From positions 1-55,990 of the forward strand of contig JACPQR010000038.1 in the NCBI GenBank assembly GCA_016190375.1: a stretch of DNA of 55,990 bases, given 5' to 3'. The notes under the pieces were generated by a model. It had not been told where the DNA came from. It searched no databases and was given only the letters and a program-made list of their open reading frames with translations. Each line of letters begins with the position of its first letter. Positions within the stretch are counted from its first letter, which is position 1. The translations under genes were made by a program, and so were the position numbers. Positions 9,053-17,750 of the stretch are shown here, in pieces. Origin of the DNA: Deltaproteobacteria bacterium (lineage in GTDB: Bacteria; Myxococcota_A; Polyangia; JACPQR01).

Positions 9053-11272
9053 ATGGAAAAGGCTCTTATCGTGGGGTCGGTTGTCATCGGGATGTGGGCT
9101 TGCGTGTCGGACGCGGGCTTCGGTCGCTCGGGCACCGACGGGGACTCTGATGCCGACGCCGACTCCGACGCGGACGCAGACGACCCGCGAATCCCGCCCG
9201 CCGAGGCTTGCGACGCGTGCGTCGCCGGCGAGGTGTGCGTCGAAGGGACCTGCGCAGCGAGCCGCGGCGATTGCGCGACGGCCGACGATTGCCAGAGCGA
9301 TAGCTGGTGCTTCGAAGGCTCGTGCATCTCCTACGGCACGCCACCCGGGCACGACACGAACCCCGACTGCGCGCGCATCCCCGATCCGGGTCCCTTCGCG
9401 CCGGCCCTGCAGTGCGCGTGGTCCGAGGCGCCCGCGGGCGATCCGACGCCGACTCACGTCCAGGTCATGAGCACTCCGGTCGTCGTCGACTTCCACTTCG
9501 ATCCGGCCCAGGACCCGGACAACCCCGAGATCCATCCCTCGATCGTTTTCAATACGTTCGCGAGCAGCGCGTACGGCTCCAACGGCGTCCTGAGGATCGT
9601 CGATGGCGAGACCTGCGAGACGATCCAGAGCCTCAACCTCGATCCGGCCGATCGCACGGTGCCGGCGTCGTCTCCGAGCCTGGGCGACCTCGATCTCGAC
9701 GGTCGGCCGGAGATCGTGTCGCCGGCCTCCGGCGGCGGGCTCGTCGCATTCCGCTGGGACGAGGGCGCAGGGCAGTTCGTCCGCATCTGGCACAGCCGCG
9801 ACTGCGAGACCGGCGCGAACGACGCGACTGGACCCGCGCAGTGGTCGGGAGTCTCGATCCACGACCTCGACGACGACGGGGTGCCCGAGATCGTCTGCGG
9901 GGCGGTCATCTACGACGCGGAAGGGTGCATCGTCGACAGCGCGATGGGGTTCCGCTCGTACTCCGTCGGGCAGGTCCCCGTCCTCGCCGATCTCGAAGGG
10001 GACGGCGAGATCGACTGGGTCAGTGGCAACGAGATCCTCCGGTTCGACGTGGCGACGCGCTCACTCGTCGCCAAGGAGGGGTTCGCCGGCGCCGGGCTCG
10101 CCAACGGGTTCGTCGCGGTCGCCGACTTCGGCGAGTTCCCGGGCACGGCCAGCGAGGCGCCGGGTGTCGCCGAGATCGTGGTCGTGTCGGCGGGCGCGGC
10201 GCGCATCCAGACCATGGCAGGCGAGGTCGTGTTCGGACCGTTCGCGCGCGCGGGCCTCGCCACCGGTGGGCCGCCGACGGTGGCCGACTTCGACGGGGAC
10301 GGAGAGCCGGAGCTCGCCAGCGCGGGCGGCGATCGATATGTCGTGTTCGACATGGAGTGCGACGCAGATCCCCTGCCTGACTTCTGCGAGGCGAGGGGGA
10401 TTCGGTGGTCGCAGCCGTCGCAGGACCACAGCTCGAGCGTCACGGGGTCGAGCGTCTTCGACTTCGAGGGCGACGGCGCCGCCGAGGCGGTGTACGCCGA
10501 CGAGTGCTACGTCCGCGTCTACGACGGCGCCACGGGTGTGGTGAAGTTCTCTCAGGCCAGATCGAGCGGCACGACCTACGAGAACCCGATCGTCGTCGAC
10601 GTGGACGGCGACTTCAACTCGGAGATCGTGACCTCGACCAACGACTACGCGGGCACGCTCAACTGCGCCGCGCGTGACCCGCTGTTCGCGGACGCGGCGT
10701 TCGCCACCTCACACGGCGTTCGCGTGTATCAGGACGTCGAAGATCGCTGGGTGAACTCACGACCGGTATGGAACCAGCACGCCTACGCCGTCACCGGAGT
10801 CGATCCCGACGGTGTGATACCGGCGACGTCCGAGTGGGAGTCGAACTGGACGGTTCCCGGGCTCAACAACTTCCGCCAGAACGTGCAGGGCTCGCTCCTG
10901 CCGAACCCGGCTCCGGACCTGACGGGCCGAGGCGAGGGCTTCGAGGTCACCTCGTGCCTCGAGGGCGATGCACGCATCATGCTCTCTGCAGACGTCTGCA
11001 ACCGCGGCACCGAGCCCGTTGCGGCCGGGCTGTCGGTGCGATTCCATGACGGCGACCCCGCCCTCGGCGCGCCCGAGATCTGCGCTGCCGATTCGACGGG
11101 CGCGCTCCAGCCCGGCAGCTGCGAGCTGGTCGCCTGCGAGTGGATCGGCGCGCCGACGACCGAGGGTCACGACGTCACCGTCACGGTCGACGCCGACGGC
11201 GAGAACGTGGAGTGCTTCGAGGCCAACAACCTCGCGGCGATCGCCGACGTGCGGTGCGAGACGCTCTTGTGA
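9053..11272 (+). CDS. FG-GAP/VCBS-repeat lipoprotein with C-terminal CARDB-like domain
   Basis: A 739-residue exported lipoprotein: the signal ALIVGSVVIGMWAC has a lipobox Cys at residue 17. An Asp-rich linker (DGDSDADADSDADADD) and a short Cys-rich segment follow. The central 400 residues hold repeated calcium-binding FG-GAP-like loops: GDLDLDGRPEIVSPA, HDLDDDGVPEIVCGA, ADFDGDGEPELASAG, FDFEGDGAAEAVYAD and VDVDGDFNSEIVTST. These mark a seven-bladed beta-propeller like that of integrin-type surface proteins. The last 120 residues (PDLTGRG...VCNRGTEPVAAGLSVRF...ECFEANNLA) match the CARDB cell-adhesion domain pattern. Likely surface adhesion or ligand binding; no enzyme motif. It is a single-gene unit, convergent with the glycosyltransferase. 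Confidence 0.85.
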   Translation: MEKALIVGSVVIGMWACVSDAGFGRSGTDGDSDADADSDADADDPRIPPAEACDACVAGEVCVEGTCAASRGDCATADDCQSDSWCFEGSCISYGTPPGHDTNPDCARIPDPGPFAPALQCAWSEAPAGDPTPTHVQVMSTPVVVDFHFDPAQDPDNPEIHPSIVFNTFASSAYGSNGVLRIVDGETCETIQSLNLDPADRTVPASSPSLGDLDLDGRPEIVSPASGGGLVAFRWDEGAGQFVRIWHSRDCETGANDATGPAQWSGVSIHDLDDDGVPEIVCGAVIYDAEGCIVDSAMGFRSYSVGQVPVLADLEGDGEIDWVSGNEILRFDVATRSLVAKEGFAGAGLANGFVAVADFGEFPGTASEAPGVAEIVVVSAGAARIQTMAGEVVFGPFARAGLATGGPPTVADFDGDGEPELASAGGDRYVVFDMECDADPLPDFCEARGIRWSQPSQDHSSSVTGSSVFDFEGDGAAEAVYADECYVRVYDGATGVVKFSQARSSGTTYENPIVVDVDGDFNSEIVTSTNDYAGTLNCAARDPLFADAAFATSHGVRVYQDVEDRWVNSRPVWNQHAYAVTGVDPDGVIPATSEWESNWTVPGLNNFRQNVQGSLLPNPAPDLTGRGEGFEVTSCLEGDARIMLSADVCNRGTEPVAAGLSVRFHDGDPALGAPEICAADSTGALQPGSCELVACEWIGAPTTEGHDVTVTVDADGENVECFEANNLAAIADVRCETLL

Positions 11273-11280
11273 TCACCAGG

Positions 11281-11453
11281 CAGATCGCGCGGTATGCCCC
11301 GAAAGGCTAGTTCTTACACGGGGTTGCCGGGTGGGTGCGTGTCCCCGTCAGATCGCGCGGGGTTGCCGGGTGGGTGCGTGTCCCCGGCAGATCGCGCGGT
11401 ATGCCCCGAAAGGCTAGTTCTTACGCGGGGTTGCCGGGTGGGTGCGTGTCCCC
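11281..11453 (+). repeat. Clustered REP-like elements between convergent genes
   Basis: Three copies of GGGTGGGTGCGTGTCCCC lie at about 11329-11346, 11368-11385 and 11436-11453, each preceded by GGGGTTGCC. Two longer units also carry CAGATCGCGCGGTATGCC and AAGGCTAGTTCTTAC (11281-11320 and 11388-11426) and differ at a single base (ACACGG versus ACGCGG). The third copy has lost that middle part. The last CCCC is 2 bases from the glycosyltransferase stop (TGA, complement of 11456-11458). The same motif abuts stop codons at 2892 and 39230 in the same orientation. Confidence 0.8.
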
Positions 11454-11455
11454 GA

Positions 11456-12907
11456 TCAGGTGTGGCGGGCGTGGAGGACCGAGAGGGTGCCCACGTAGAC
11501 GTAGCCGGCGAGGAAGAGGACCAGGAAGGGCAGCGAGCCCCAGTGGCCGCGCGAGGCCGCGATGTAGATGGCGATCGCGAAGTAGAGGGCGAAGAGGAGC
11601 TCGAGGGCGGGCATGAAGTTCTTGGCCACGCGGTAGCGGCGCTTCTTCCACGTCTTGTCGCCCGTGGTCTCGACCCCCATCTTCGGCGTCCGGATGAAGT
11701 CGGTCTCGTGTCCGATCAGGCCCTCTAGCACGGCGCGCGCGTTGTTGATGGAAAGGCCGATGCCGAGCGACATCAAGAGCGGCAGGCGGCGGATGCCCTC
11801 CCACGTGTTCCCGTACAGGGCGTGATGCGAGACGATGTAGAAGATCGCCACGCTGCAGGTCGTGCCCGCGAAGAGCGGGAAGTCCAGGAGCAGCACCTGC
11901 GACATGCTGTGGTCGGTCCTCGCGAGGATGTTCGGCAGCAGCAGGATCGACAGGAGCACGAGCAGGAGATAGGCGACGTTGTTGGTCAGGTGGAAGAACG
12001 CCTCGAGCTTCACCTTGAGCGGCAGATCCGCCTTCAGGACGACCGGCAGCATCTTCTTGGCCACCTGGATGGAACCCTTGGCCCACCTGAACTGCTGCGA
12101 CTTGAACGAGTTGATCTCGACGGGCACCTCGGCCGGCGAGACGACATCCGGCAGGTAGGCGAACTGCCAGCCGCGGAGCTGCGCGCGATACGACAGGTCC
12201 ATGTCCTCGGTCAGCGTGTCGTGTTGCCAGCCGCCCGCGTCGATGATCGCCGCCTTGCGCCAGATGCCCGCCGTGCCGTTGAAGTTGAAGAAGCGGCCAG
12301 AGCGGAGCCGGGCGAGGTGCTCGATCACGAAGTGGCCGTCGAGCATCATCGACTGGACCCGCGTGAGCAGCGAGTAGTCGCGGTTGATGTGGCCCCAGCG
12401 CGCCTGCACCATCCCGGTCTTCGGGTTCGAGAAGTAGTGGACGAGCTGGTGCAGGATCCCGGGCGGAGGGAGGAAGTCCGCATCGAAGACCAGCACGAAC
12501 TCCCCCTTGCAAACCTTGAGGCCCGCATCGAGCGCTCCGGCCTTGAAGCCCGTGCGATCGTCGCGGTGCAAATACACCGCATCGAGTCCCTGCTCGCGAA
12601 GCGCGTCCACACGGGCGCGCGCGATCTGCTGGGTGGTGTCGGTCGAATCGTCGAGGACCTGGATCTCGAGCTTGTCCTTCGGGTAGTCGATCATCGCCAT
12701 CGAGTCGATGAGCCGGCTCGCGACGTACTGCTCGTTGAACATGGGGAGCTGGATCGTGACGAGCGGCAGCTCCTTGAGCGGCGTGGGCGCAGGGGTCTTG
12801 CGCCCTCGGTTGCGCAGGAAAAGCCACACGAGCTGCGACCGGTGCAGTCCGTAGACGCACAGGAGCGACAGCACGACCGAGTACGCGACCACTATTACGG
12901 TGGACAT
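11456..12907 (-). CDS. Processive family-2 glycosyltransferase (cellulose/mannan synthase-like)
   Basis: A 483-residue inner-membrane enzyme. One N-terminal membrane segment (STVIVVAYSVVLSLLCVYGL) is followed by a GT-A catalytic domain and four or so C-terminal membrane segments (LLLVLLSILLLPNIL, CSVAIFYIVSHH, LLFALYFAIAIYIAA, LPFLVLFLAGYVYVG). The full processive GT2 motif set is visible: LDDSTD, the DXD-like FDADF, TEDMDL, and QQFRWAKG (QxxRW). It should polymerise a beta-linked polysaccharide from a nucleotide sugar and thread it through the membrane. The overall form resembles plant CslA-type mannan synthases as much as bacterial BcsA. No PilZ domain is fused, so c-di-GMP control, if any, is in trans. 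The start at 12907 (MSTVIVV) is chosen to place the membrane segment first. Confidence 0.88.
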   Translation of the reverse strand: MSTVIVVAYSVVLSLLCVYGLHRSQLVWLFLRNRGRKTPAPTPLKELPLVTIQLPMFNEQYVASRLIDSMAMIDYPKDKLEIQVLDDSTDTTQQIARARVDALREQGLDAVYLHRDDRTGFKAGALDAGLKVCKGEFVLVFDADFLPPPGILHQLVHYFSNPKTGMVQARWGHINRDYSLLTRVQSMMLDGHFVIEHLARLRSGRFFNFNGTAGIWRKAAIIDAGGWQHDTLTEDMDLSYRAQLRGWQFAYLPDVVSPAEVPVEINSFKSQQFRWAKGSIQVAKKMLPVVLKADLPLKVKLEAFFHLTNNVAYLLLVLLSILLLPNILARTDHSMSQVLLLDFPLFAGTTCSVAIFYIVSHHALYGNTWEGIRRLPLLMSLGIGLSINNARAVLEGLIGHETDFIRTPKMGVETTGDKTWKKRRYRVAKNFMPALELLFALYFAIAIYIAASRGHWGSLPFLVLFLAGYVYVGTLSVLHARHT

Positions 12908-13141
12908 GGCTTTGCAGGGCCTCCGCCCGAAACCACCCCCGCGAACGCTGCAGACGATACGATCGAGGCCTGCACGCAACTGTCACTACAATGTAATTTC
13001 TTGTACTTACTTGTAAGCAAGTATTTGATATTACAGGTGAATTCGCGAAAACGGGCACACGCAACTCTGGCGTCTAACGCGGCGCGTCATCGGGTCTGAT
13101 CAACTGTCGCGAGGCCTTGCTGGCGGTCGCGCCGACTGCTG
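12908..13141 (-). promoter_or_regulatory. AT-rich upstream region of the glycosyltransferase gene
   Basis: The gap between this start and the kinase gene stop contains an unusually AT-rich block (about 12983-13035) with the palindrome CTTACTTGTAAG at about 13005-13016 and a TTGCTT/TTACAT pair on the minus strand. It is the best promoter or operator candidate in this part of the window. Exact -35/-10 positions are not secure. Confidence 0.4.
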
Positions 13142-15103
13142 TCACCGAACGGCAGTCCAGGCGCCGGCGCCAGAGGTCCGCTCGCCGTAGCCGAACGAGC
13201 CTTCGAGGCGGACGCCGTTCGGACCGGCGACGGGTCGAAGCACTCCACGTCCCTGAGAACGAGTGTCGTCGGCGGCCCCCGACAGCGCCCAGCGGAACTC
13301 GAGCGTGTCGCCCCGGAGCCGTCCCCACAGCCGGCCGAAGTCCGACCGCGTTCCGAAGAAGCCGTTGACGCGGTCGCCCTGCTGCACGAGGCGAAGCGTT
13401 CCGCGCTCGCACTGGTAGCTTCCCGACCACACGCCGGCCTCGCCCGACGGCTCGTCCGGCGGGGCCTCGAAGACCATCTCCGACGGCGCGGAGCCCGGCT
13501 CCGACACCGCACCGGGCGGCTGGCCCGAGCCCATCTCCGCGCTCGGAGCCGGGCTCGTGTCCGGGCTCGGACCCTGGCTCGTGTCCGGGCTCGGGCTCGT
13601 GCCCGGGCTCGGACCCTGGCTCGTGTCCGGGCTCGGGCTCGTGCCCGGGCTCGGACCCTGGCTCGTGTCCGGGCTCGGAACCGGGCTCGGGCTCGTTTCT
13701 TCGAACGACACACGGGCCGGCACCGAAGGAGCCCCCGGGTTCGCCAGCTTCGAGCTTGGCAGATCCTCGTTCCTCCTACCGGCGGGCGACGACGACGCCG
13801 GTCCCGAGCGCGCCGGTCCACGGAAGAGCGACGGCGCGGCCAGCGCGCCGCCGATGGCCAGGAGGGCCGCGACGGCCAGCACCGGCCAGGTCCAGGAGCG
13901 ACGAGCCGTGGGTCGGGGCCCCGCAATCACCGCGGGAACGGGTGACAGCGATGTCGATGCGGTCCTGTCCGCCGGCCTCCGCTCGGGCATGACCCAGGTC
14001 TTCAGGGCGTCCTCGGAGACCTCGTCGTCCTTGGCGACCACCGCACCGGTGGCCCCGGTCGCCCCCCGGGCGAGATCCCGGGACGAGACAGGCTCGTCGA
14101 CGACCACCTCCACCTCGCTCGGATCGAGGGGAAGCGCGACCTCGGGATCAGTGGTCTCGCCCTCGACCCGACCCGGCGGCTCGCTCGAGCGGGGCGCCGC
14201 GAAGCGCAGTGTGGCGGGCGGCTGCGGGAGATCGAGCACCGCGCGCAGGACGCCACAGACCGAACGCGCGCTCGCCGGACGTGCTTCGGGGTCCTTCTCG
14301 AGGAGCTGCATCACGAGCGTCTCGAGGCCAAGCGGCACACCGGGGGTGTCCAGAGGCGGCGGCGGCTCGGTCTTGAGCTTCTCGATGAGGCGCTGCGGGT
14401 TCTTGTCCACGAAGGGGCGGCGGCCCGTCAGCATCTCGTACAGGACGACGCCCAGCGAGAAGAGGTCCGATCGCGCGTCCACCGGATCGCCGCGTGCTTG
14501 CTCGGGCGACATGTACGCGGGCGTCCCCATGATCGTGCCGATCCTCGTGAGCACGGTGTGGACCTGCAGATCGGTCCCGGCCTCGATCACCCTGGCCAGC
14601 CCGTAGTCGAGCACCTTGACCAGTCGGGTGCCGTCGGCGCGGGTCTCGAGGAAGATGTTCTCGGGCTTCAGGTCGCGGTGGACGATCCCCTTTCCGTGCG
14701 CCTCGATCAGCGACAGGCACACCTGCTCGGCGATGTCCGCGGCGGCCGCCGGCGCCAGCGATGCCCCGGGGCGAAGCAGCTTCGCGAGGGTCGACCCCGC
14801 GAGCAGCTCCATCGCGATGAAGAGCGTTCCTCCTTCCGCCTCCCCGAAGTCGAAGATCGCCACCGTGTTCGGGTTGCTCAGGGAGGCCGAGATCCGCGCC
14901 TCGCGCAGGAAGCGCTTGGGCGTCTGCGGATCGTCGGTCCACTGCCGCCGCATGACCTTGAGCGCGACGACTCTCCCGGCCGGCCGCTTGACGGCGCGGT
15001 AGACGACGCACATCCCGCCCTCGCCGATCCGCTCCTCGATCGTGTAGGAGCCGACCGCGCGCCCGATCAGCGGATCGATGAATGGCTCTTCGTCGTCGGA
15101 CAT
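13142..15103 (-). CDS. Hanks-type Ser/Thr protein kinase, membrane-anchored, with extracytoplasmic C-terminal domain
   Basis: A 653-residue receptor-like kinase. The kinase domain (about residues 20-280) keeps the Gly loop (IGEGGMCVVY), the ATP Lys (VVALKVM), the catalytic loop HRDLKPEN and the activation segment GTPAYMSPEQARG. The usual DFG is DYG (VLDYGLARV), which still keeps the metal-binding Asp. An acidic/Pro linker leads to one membrane segment near residues 402-425 (WPVLAVAALLAIGGALAAP), three 14-residue Ser/Pro repeats and a C-terminal beta-rich domain (WSGSYQCERGTLRLVQQGDRVNGFFG). The start at 15103 (MSDDEEPF) is the first plausible Met before the domain. It lies 16 bases downstream of the CPBP protease gene and is probably co-transcribed with gltX. 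Confidence 0.92.
   Translation of the reverse strand: MSDDEEPFIDPLIGRAVGSYTIEERIGEGGMCVVYRAVKRPAGRVVALKVMRRQWTDDPQTPKRFLREARISASLSNPNTVAIFDFGEAEGGTLFIAMELLAGSTLAKLLRPGASLAPAAAADIAEQVCLSLIEAHGKGIVHRDLKPENIFLETRADGTRLVKVLDYGLARVIEAGTDLQVHTVLTRIGTIMGTPAYMSPEQARGDPVDARSDLFSLGVVLYEMLTGRRPFVDKNPQRLIEKLKTEPPPPLDTPGVPLGLETLVMQLLEKDPEARPASARSVCGVLRAVLDLPQPPATLRFAAPRSSEPPGRVEGETTDPEVALPLDPSEVEVVVDEPVSSRDLARGATGATGAVVAKDDEVSEDALKTWVMPERRPADRTASTSLSPVPAVIAGPRPTARRSWTWPVLAVAALLAIGGALAAPSLFRGPARSGPASSSPAGRRNEDLPSSKLANPGAPSVPARVSFEETSPSPVPSPDTSQGPSPGTSPSPDTSQGPSPGTSPSPDTSQGPSPDTSPAPSAEMGSGQPPGAVSEPGSAPSEMVFEAPPDEPSGEAGVWSGSYQCERGTLRLVQQGDRVNGFFGTRSDFGRLWGRLRGDTLEFRWALSGAADDTRSQGRGVLRPVAGPNGVRLEGSFGYGERTSGAGAWTAVR
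13556..13681 (-). repeat. 42-bp coding repeats (SPDTSQGPSPGTSP) in the kinase linker
   Basis: Three consecutive 42-base units encode near-identical 14-residue Ser/Pro/Thr-rich repeats immediately outside the membrane segment. They form a stalk-like extended linker between the membrane and the C-terminal domain. Confidence 0.8.
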
Positions 15104-15119
15104 CGCCACTGACGAGAGT

Positions 15120-16025
15120 CTAGTGGGGAAGGGCACCTCGCTGCCACAACGCAGCGACGTCCATCGTCACCGCCACGGAGACGTGGATGAGCACCCCGCA
15201 CCAGATCGAGCGCGTCTTGAGCGCGAGGGTCCCGAGGACGATCCCAGCGATGATGGCGGCGAGCGCCTCGAGGAAGGGCTTGCCGAAGTGGATCATGCAA
15301 TACGGGACGACCATCACGAAGATGGAGTAGGCACCGAGCGTTCGCTTGAGGCTCTGCAGGATGAAGCCGCGGAAGAAGAACTCGAGCGAGAGGAACTGAA
15401 CGCCGTACACGCACTCCCAGGCGAAGAAATCGAACCAGCTCCGTCCCGCCTCGTCGTAGAACGGGTAGTAGCTCTTGAAGTCTCCCAGGAAGGAGACGAG
15501 CACGATCGTCGGCAGCACGATCGAGTACAGCACCACGTAGATCCACAGGTGCCGGAAGAAGCCCTCCGTGGCCATCCCGTGGTCGCGCAGCCGCTCGCCC
15601 CGCATGAACGCGACGACGACGCACGGGATGGCGACGTATCCGATCACGCGGCAGGCGGACCAGTAGGCGAACGACCAGAGCTCGAAGTAGCGATCGCGCC
15701 GCGAGATGATCCCGCTGAACAGATCGCGAAACGTCGTCCTGTCCCCGAAGTACTCCATCAACGTCAGCGAGACGGCCACGGTCACGAGCACGACGAGGAC
15801 GCGCGGATCGAACAATGCGGCGGCCTCGGCTGCTCGGCCGCGCTTGCCCGGCCGAGCATCGGGCGCGGGCCGTGCGAGCGTCTCGGCGTTGATCCCGGTC
15901 CAGGTCTCGAGGAAGAAGCGCCTCGGGTGGAGCTCCGCGAGCTTTCCCGCGAGGCCGCGAGCGGCCGGCGCCGGAACGGCGTGCGTGGCGGCCTCGGCCT
16001 GCGCTCTTCTGGATCGTGCGCTCAT
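15120..16025 (-). CDS. CPBP-family intramembrane metalloprotease
   Basis: A 301-residue polytopic membrane protein with about six hydrophobic segments. The CPBP (CAAX protease and bacteriocin-processing) motifs are LEFFFRGF (the EExxxR motif with Glu-Phe in place of Glu-Glu), then CMIHFGKPFLEAL (FxxxH-like) and a late His in GVLIHVSVA. These are the expected zinc-ligand positions of an Rce1-type intramembrane protease. Its ATG overlaps the gltX stop as ATGA (16022-16025), and the kinase gene follows after 16 bases, so all three form one operon. The substrate is not evident. Confidence 0.85.
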   Translation of the reverse strand: MSARSRRAQAEAATHAVPAPAARGLAGKLAELHPRRFFLETWTGINAETLARPAPDARPGKRGRAAEAAALFDPRVLVVLVTVAVSLTLMEYFGDRTTFRDLFSGIISRRDRYFELWSFAYWSACRVIGYVAIPCVVVAFMRGERLRDHGMATEGFFRHLWIYVVLYSIVLPTIVLVSFLGDFKSYYPFYDEAGRSWFDFFAWECVYGVQFLSLEFFFRGFILQSLKRTLGAYSIFVMVVPYCMIHFGKPFLEALAAIIAGIVLGTLALKTRSIWCGVLIHVSVAVTMDVAALWQRGALPH

Positions 16026-17443
16026 CCGCGAGGTGCAGTCCGCGCGCCGCGCAGCCGCGCGAGCGTCCCGTCGCGCCCGAGCACCGACATCACGTCGTAC
16101 AGACCCGGCGACTGCGTCCGTCCGGTCAATGCGACGCGTGCGGCCTGGGCGACGGCCTTGAGCTCGAGACCCCGACTCCGCAGGAACTCGGCGACGGCCG
16201 CCTCGATGGGCCCGGGATCGAACGGGGCGACGAGCTCGAGCGACTGCGCGAGGGCCTCGACCCTGGCCAGGGCGTCGGCGTCGAGGGTCTTCTCGGCGGC
16301 CTTGGCCTCGAGGACGAGGGGCCGCTGGAAGTAGAACGCGATCCCGCTCGCCAGCTCCTTGAGCGTCTTCGCCCGCTCCCTCTGGAGCGCGACGGCGGCC
16401 TCCAGCCGCTCACGAGGGCAGTCGGCAACGCCAAGGCTCCCCAGGAACGGGAGGACGAGGTCAGCGAGCCCGGGGACCGGGGTCTGGCGGATCCAATGGG
16501 AGCTCAGCCAGTCGAGCTTCTTCGCGTTCCAGACCCCGCCCGAGGCGCTGACCGCGTCGAAGTCGAACTTCGCGACCAGCTCCCCGAGGGTGAAGATCTC
16601 CTGATCGCCGTGCGACCACCCGATGCGGGCCAGGAAGTTCACGAGCGCGTGCGGCAGGTATCCGTCGTCGCGGTACTGCAAGACCGACACGGTGCCAGTG
16701 CGCTTGGACAGCTTCTTCTTGTCCTCGCCCAGGATCATCGGCAGATGGGCGAATCGCGGCTCGGGGCGGCCGAGCGCCCGGAACATCTGGATCTGGCGCG
16801 GAGTGTTGACGACGTGATCGTCTCCGCGGATCACGTGGTCGATCTCCATGTCCACGTCGTCGACCACGGCGCCGAAGTTGTACAGCGGGAGCCCGTTCGG
16901 CCGCAGGATCACCTCGTCTTGCAGGGTCTCGTTCGCGACCTCGATGCGACCCTTGACGAGGTCGTCCCAGCCGGTCGTCCCGGTCGCGGGCATGACGAAG
17001 CGCACGACGTGACGAACGTCCGCGGGCACGGCCCTGTCGCGGCAGACGCCCGGATAGCGGAAAGCGCGAGGATCGGGCGATGCGGATCGCATGCGCGCCA
17101 GGTCCTCCGCGGTACAGGAGCAGCGGTAGGCCTTGCGCTCGGCGATCAGCCGATCGGCCGCCTGCCGGTAGCGCTCCAGCCGCTCGCTCTGACGGTACGG
17201 GCCGTGCGGTCCGCCGACGTCCGGGCCCTCGTCCCAGTCGAGGCCGAGCCACCTCAGGCCCTCGAAGATCGCCACCTCGGACTCGGGGGTGGAGCGTTCC
17301 TGGTCGCTGTCCTCGATTCGGAGGACGAAGCGACCGCCACGGCCGCGGGCGTAGAGCCAGTTGTACAGGGCGGTCCGGGCTCCACCGATGTGGAGATAGC
17401 CCGTCGGCGAGGGAGCGAAGCGGACGACCGGAGGCGAAGCCAT
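16022..17443 (-). CDS. gltX: Glutamyl-tRNA synthetase
   Basis: Charges tRNA-Glu (and possibly tRNA-Gln). A class I synthetase of 473 residues, the normal length. It has the HIGH-type motif (APSPTGYLHIGGARTALYNWL, the family form), the adjacent GRFVLRIEDSDQERS, and the KMSKS-type loop KKLSKRTG. The zinc-region Cys (YRCSCTAEDLARM and CRDR) are in place. The start at 17443 (MASPPVVRF) is required to place the first strand at the N terminus; longer in-frame sequence upstream is unlike the family. It is translationally coupled to the CPBP protease gene. A single gltX is visible here. A GlnRS or an amidotransferase elsewhere would settle the charging of tRNA-Gln. Confidence 0.95.
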   Translation of the reverse strand: MASPPVVRFAPSPTGYLHIGGARTALYNWLYARGRGGRFVLRIEDSDQERSTPESEVAIFEGLRWLGLDWDEGPDVGGPHGPYRQSERLERYRQAADRLIAERKAYRCSCTAEDLARMRSASPDPRAFRYPGVCRDRAVPADVRHVVRFVMPATGTTGWDDLVKGRIEVANETLQDEVILRPNGLPLYNFGAVVDDVDMEIDHVIRGDDHVVNTPRQIQMFRALGRPEPRFAHLPMILGEDKKKLSKRTGTVSVLQYRDDGYLPHALVNFLARIGWSHGDQEIFTLGELVAKFDFDAVSASGGVWNAKKLDWLSSHWIRQTPVPGLADLVLPFLGSLGVADCPRERLEAAVALQRERAKTLKELASGIAFYFQRPLVLEAKAAEKTLDADALARVEALAQSLELVAPFDPGPIEAAVAEFLRSRGLELKAVAQAARVALTGRTQSPGLYDVMSVLGRDGTLARLRGARTAPRG

Positions 17444-17513
17444 GCCTGTCCCTACCCAAGCCGAACGCCTTGCGCAAGGTGTAAGAGAAAGGGGGTGGCC
17501 CCGTTCATCCGGC

Positions 17514-17750
17514 ATGAAGCGAGCCCTCCAGATTGGCCTGGTCGTCGCGGGTGCGGTCCTCTCCATCGCGACCAGCCGCGTTCCGCCGCCCCGGACCGTC
17601 ACGGTCGTCGCCCCGGAGCCGCTCGCGCCGGCGCGCCCGTTCGCGGCGCCACCCGACGTGGTGCGCTACATCAGCGTGCCGACTGCCGACGGTCGAGTTA
17701 TAGTCGTCCGGTGCGACTCGCCTGGCGCGCCTTCTGGCTGCTGGCAGTAG
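17514..17750 (+). CDS. Small exported hypothetical protein
   Basis: A 78-residue product, MKRALQIGLVVAGAVLSIATS, followed by a Pro-rich segment and SVPTADGRVIVVRCDSPGAPSGCWQ with two Cys near the end. The first 22 residues form a signal peptide or anchor. A G-rich stretch lies about 15 bases upstream, which is far for a ribosome site; an earlier ATG at 17442 is possible but overlaps the gltX start. The last 40 bases overlap the next gene start in another frame. Its function is unknown. Confidence 0.45.
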   Translation: MKRALQIGLVVAGAVLSIATSRVPPPRTVTVVAPEPLAPARPFAAPPDVVRYISVPTADGRVIVVRCDSPGAPSGCWQ

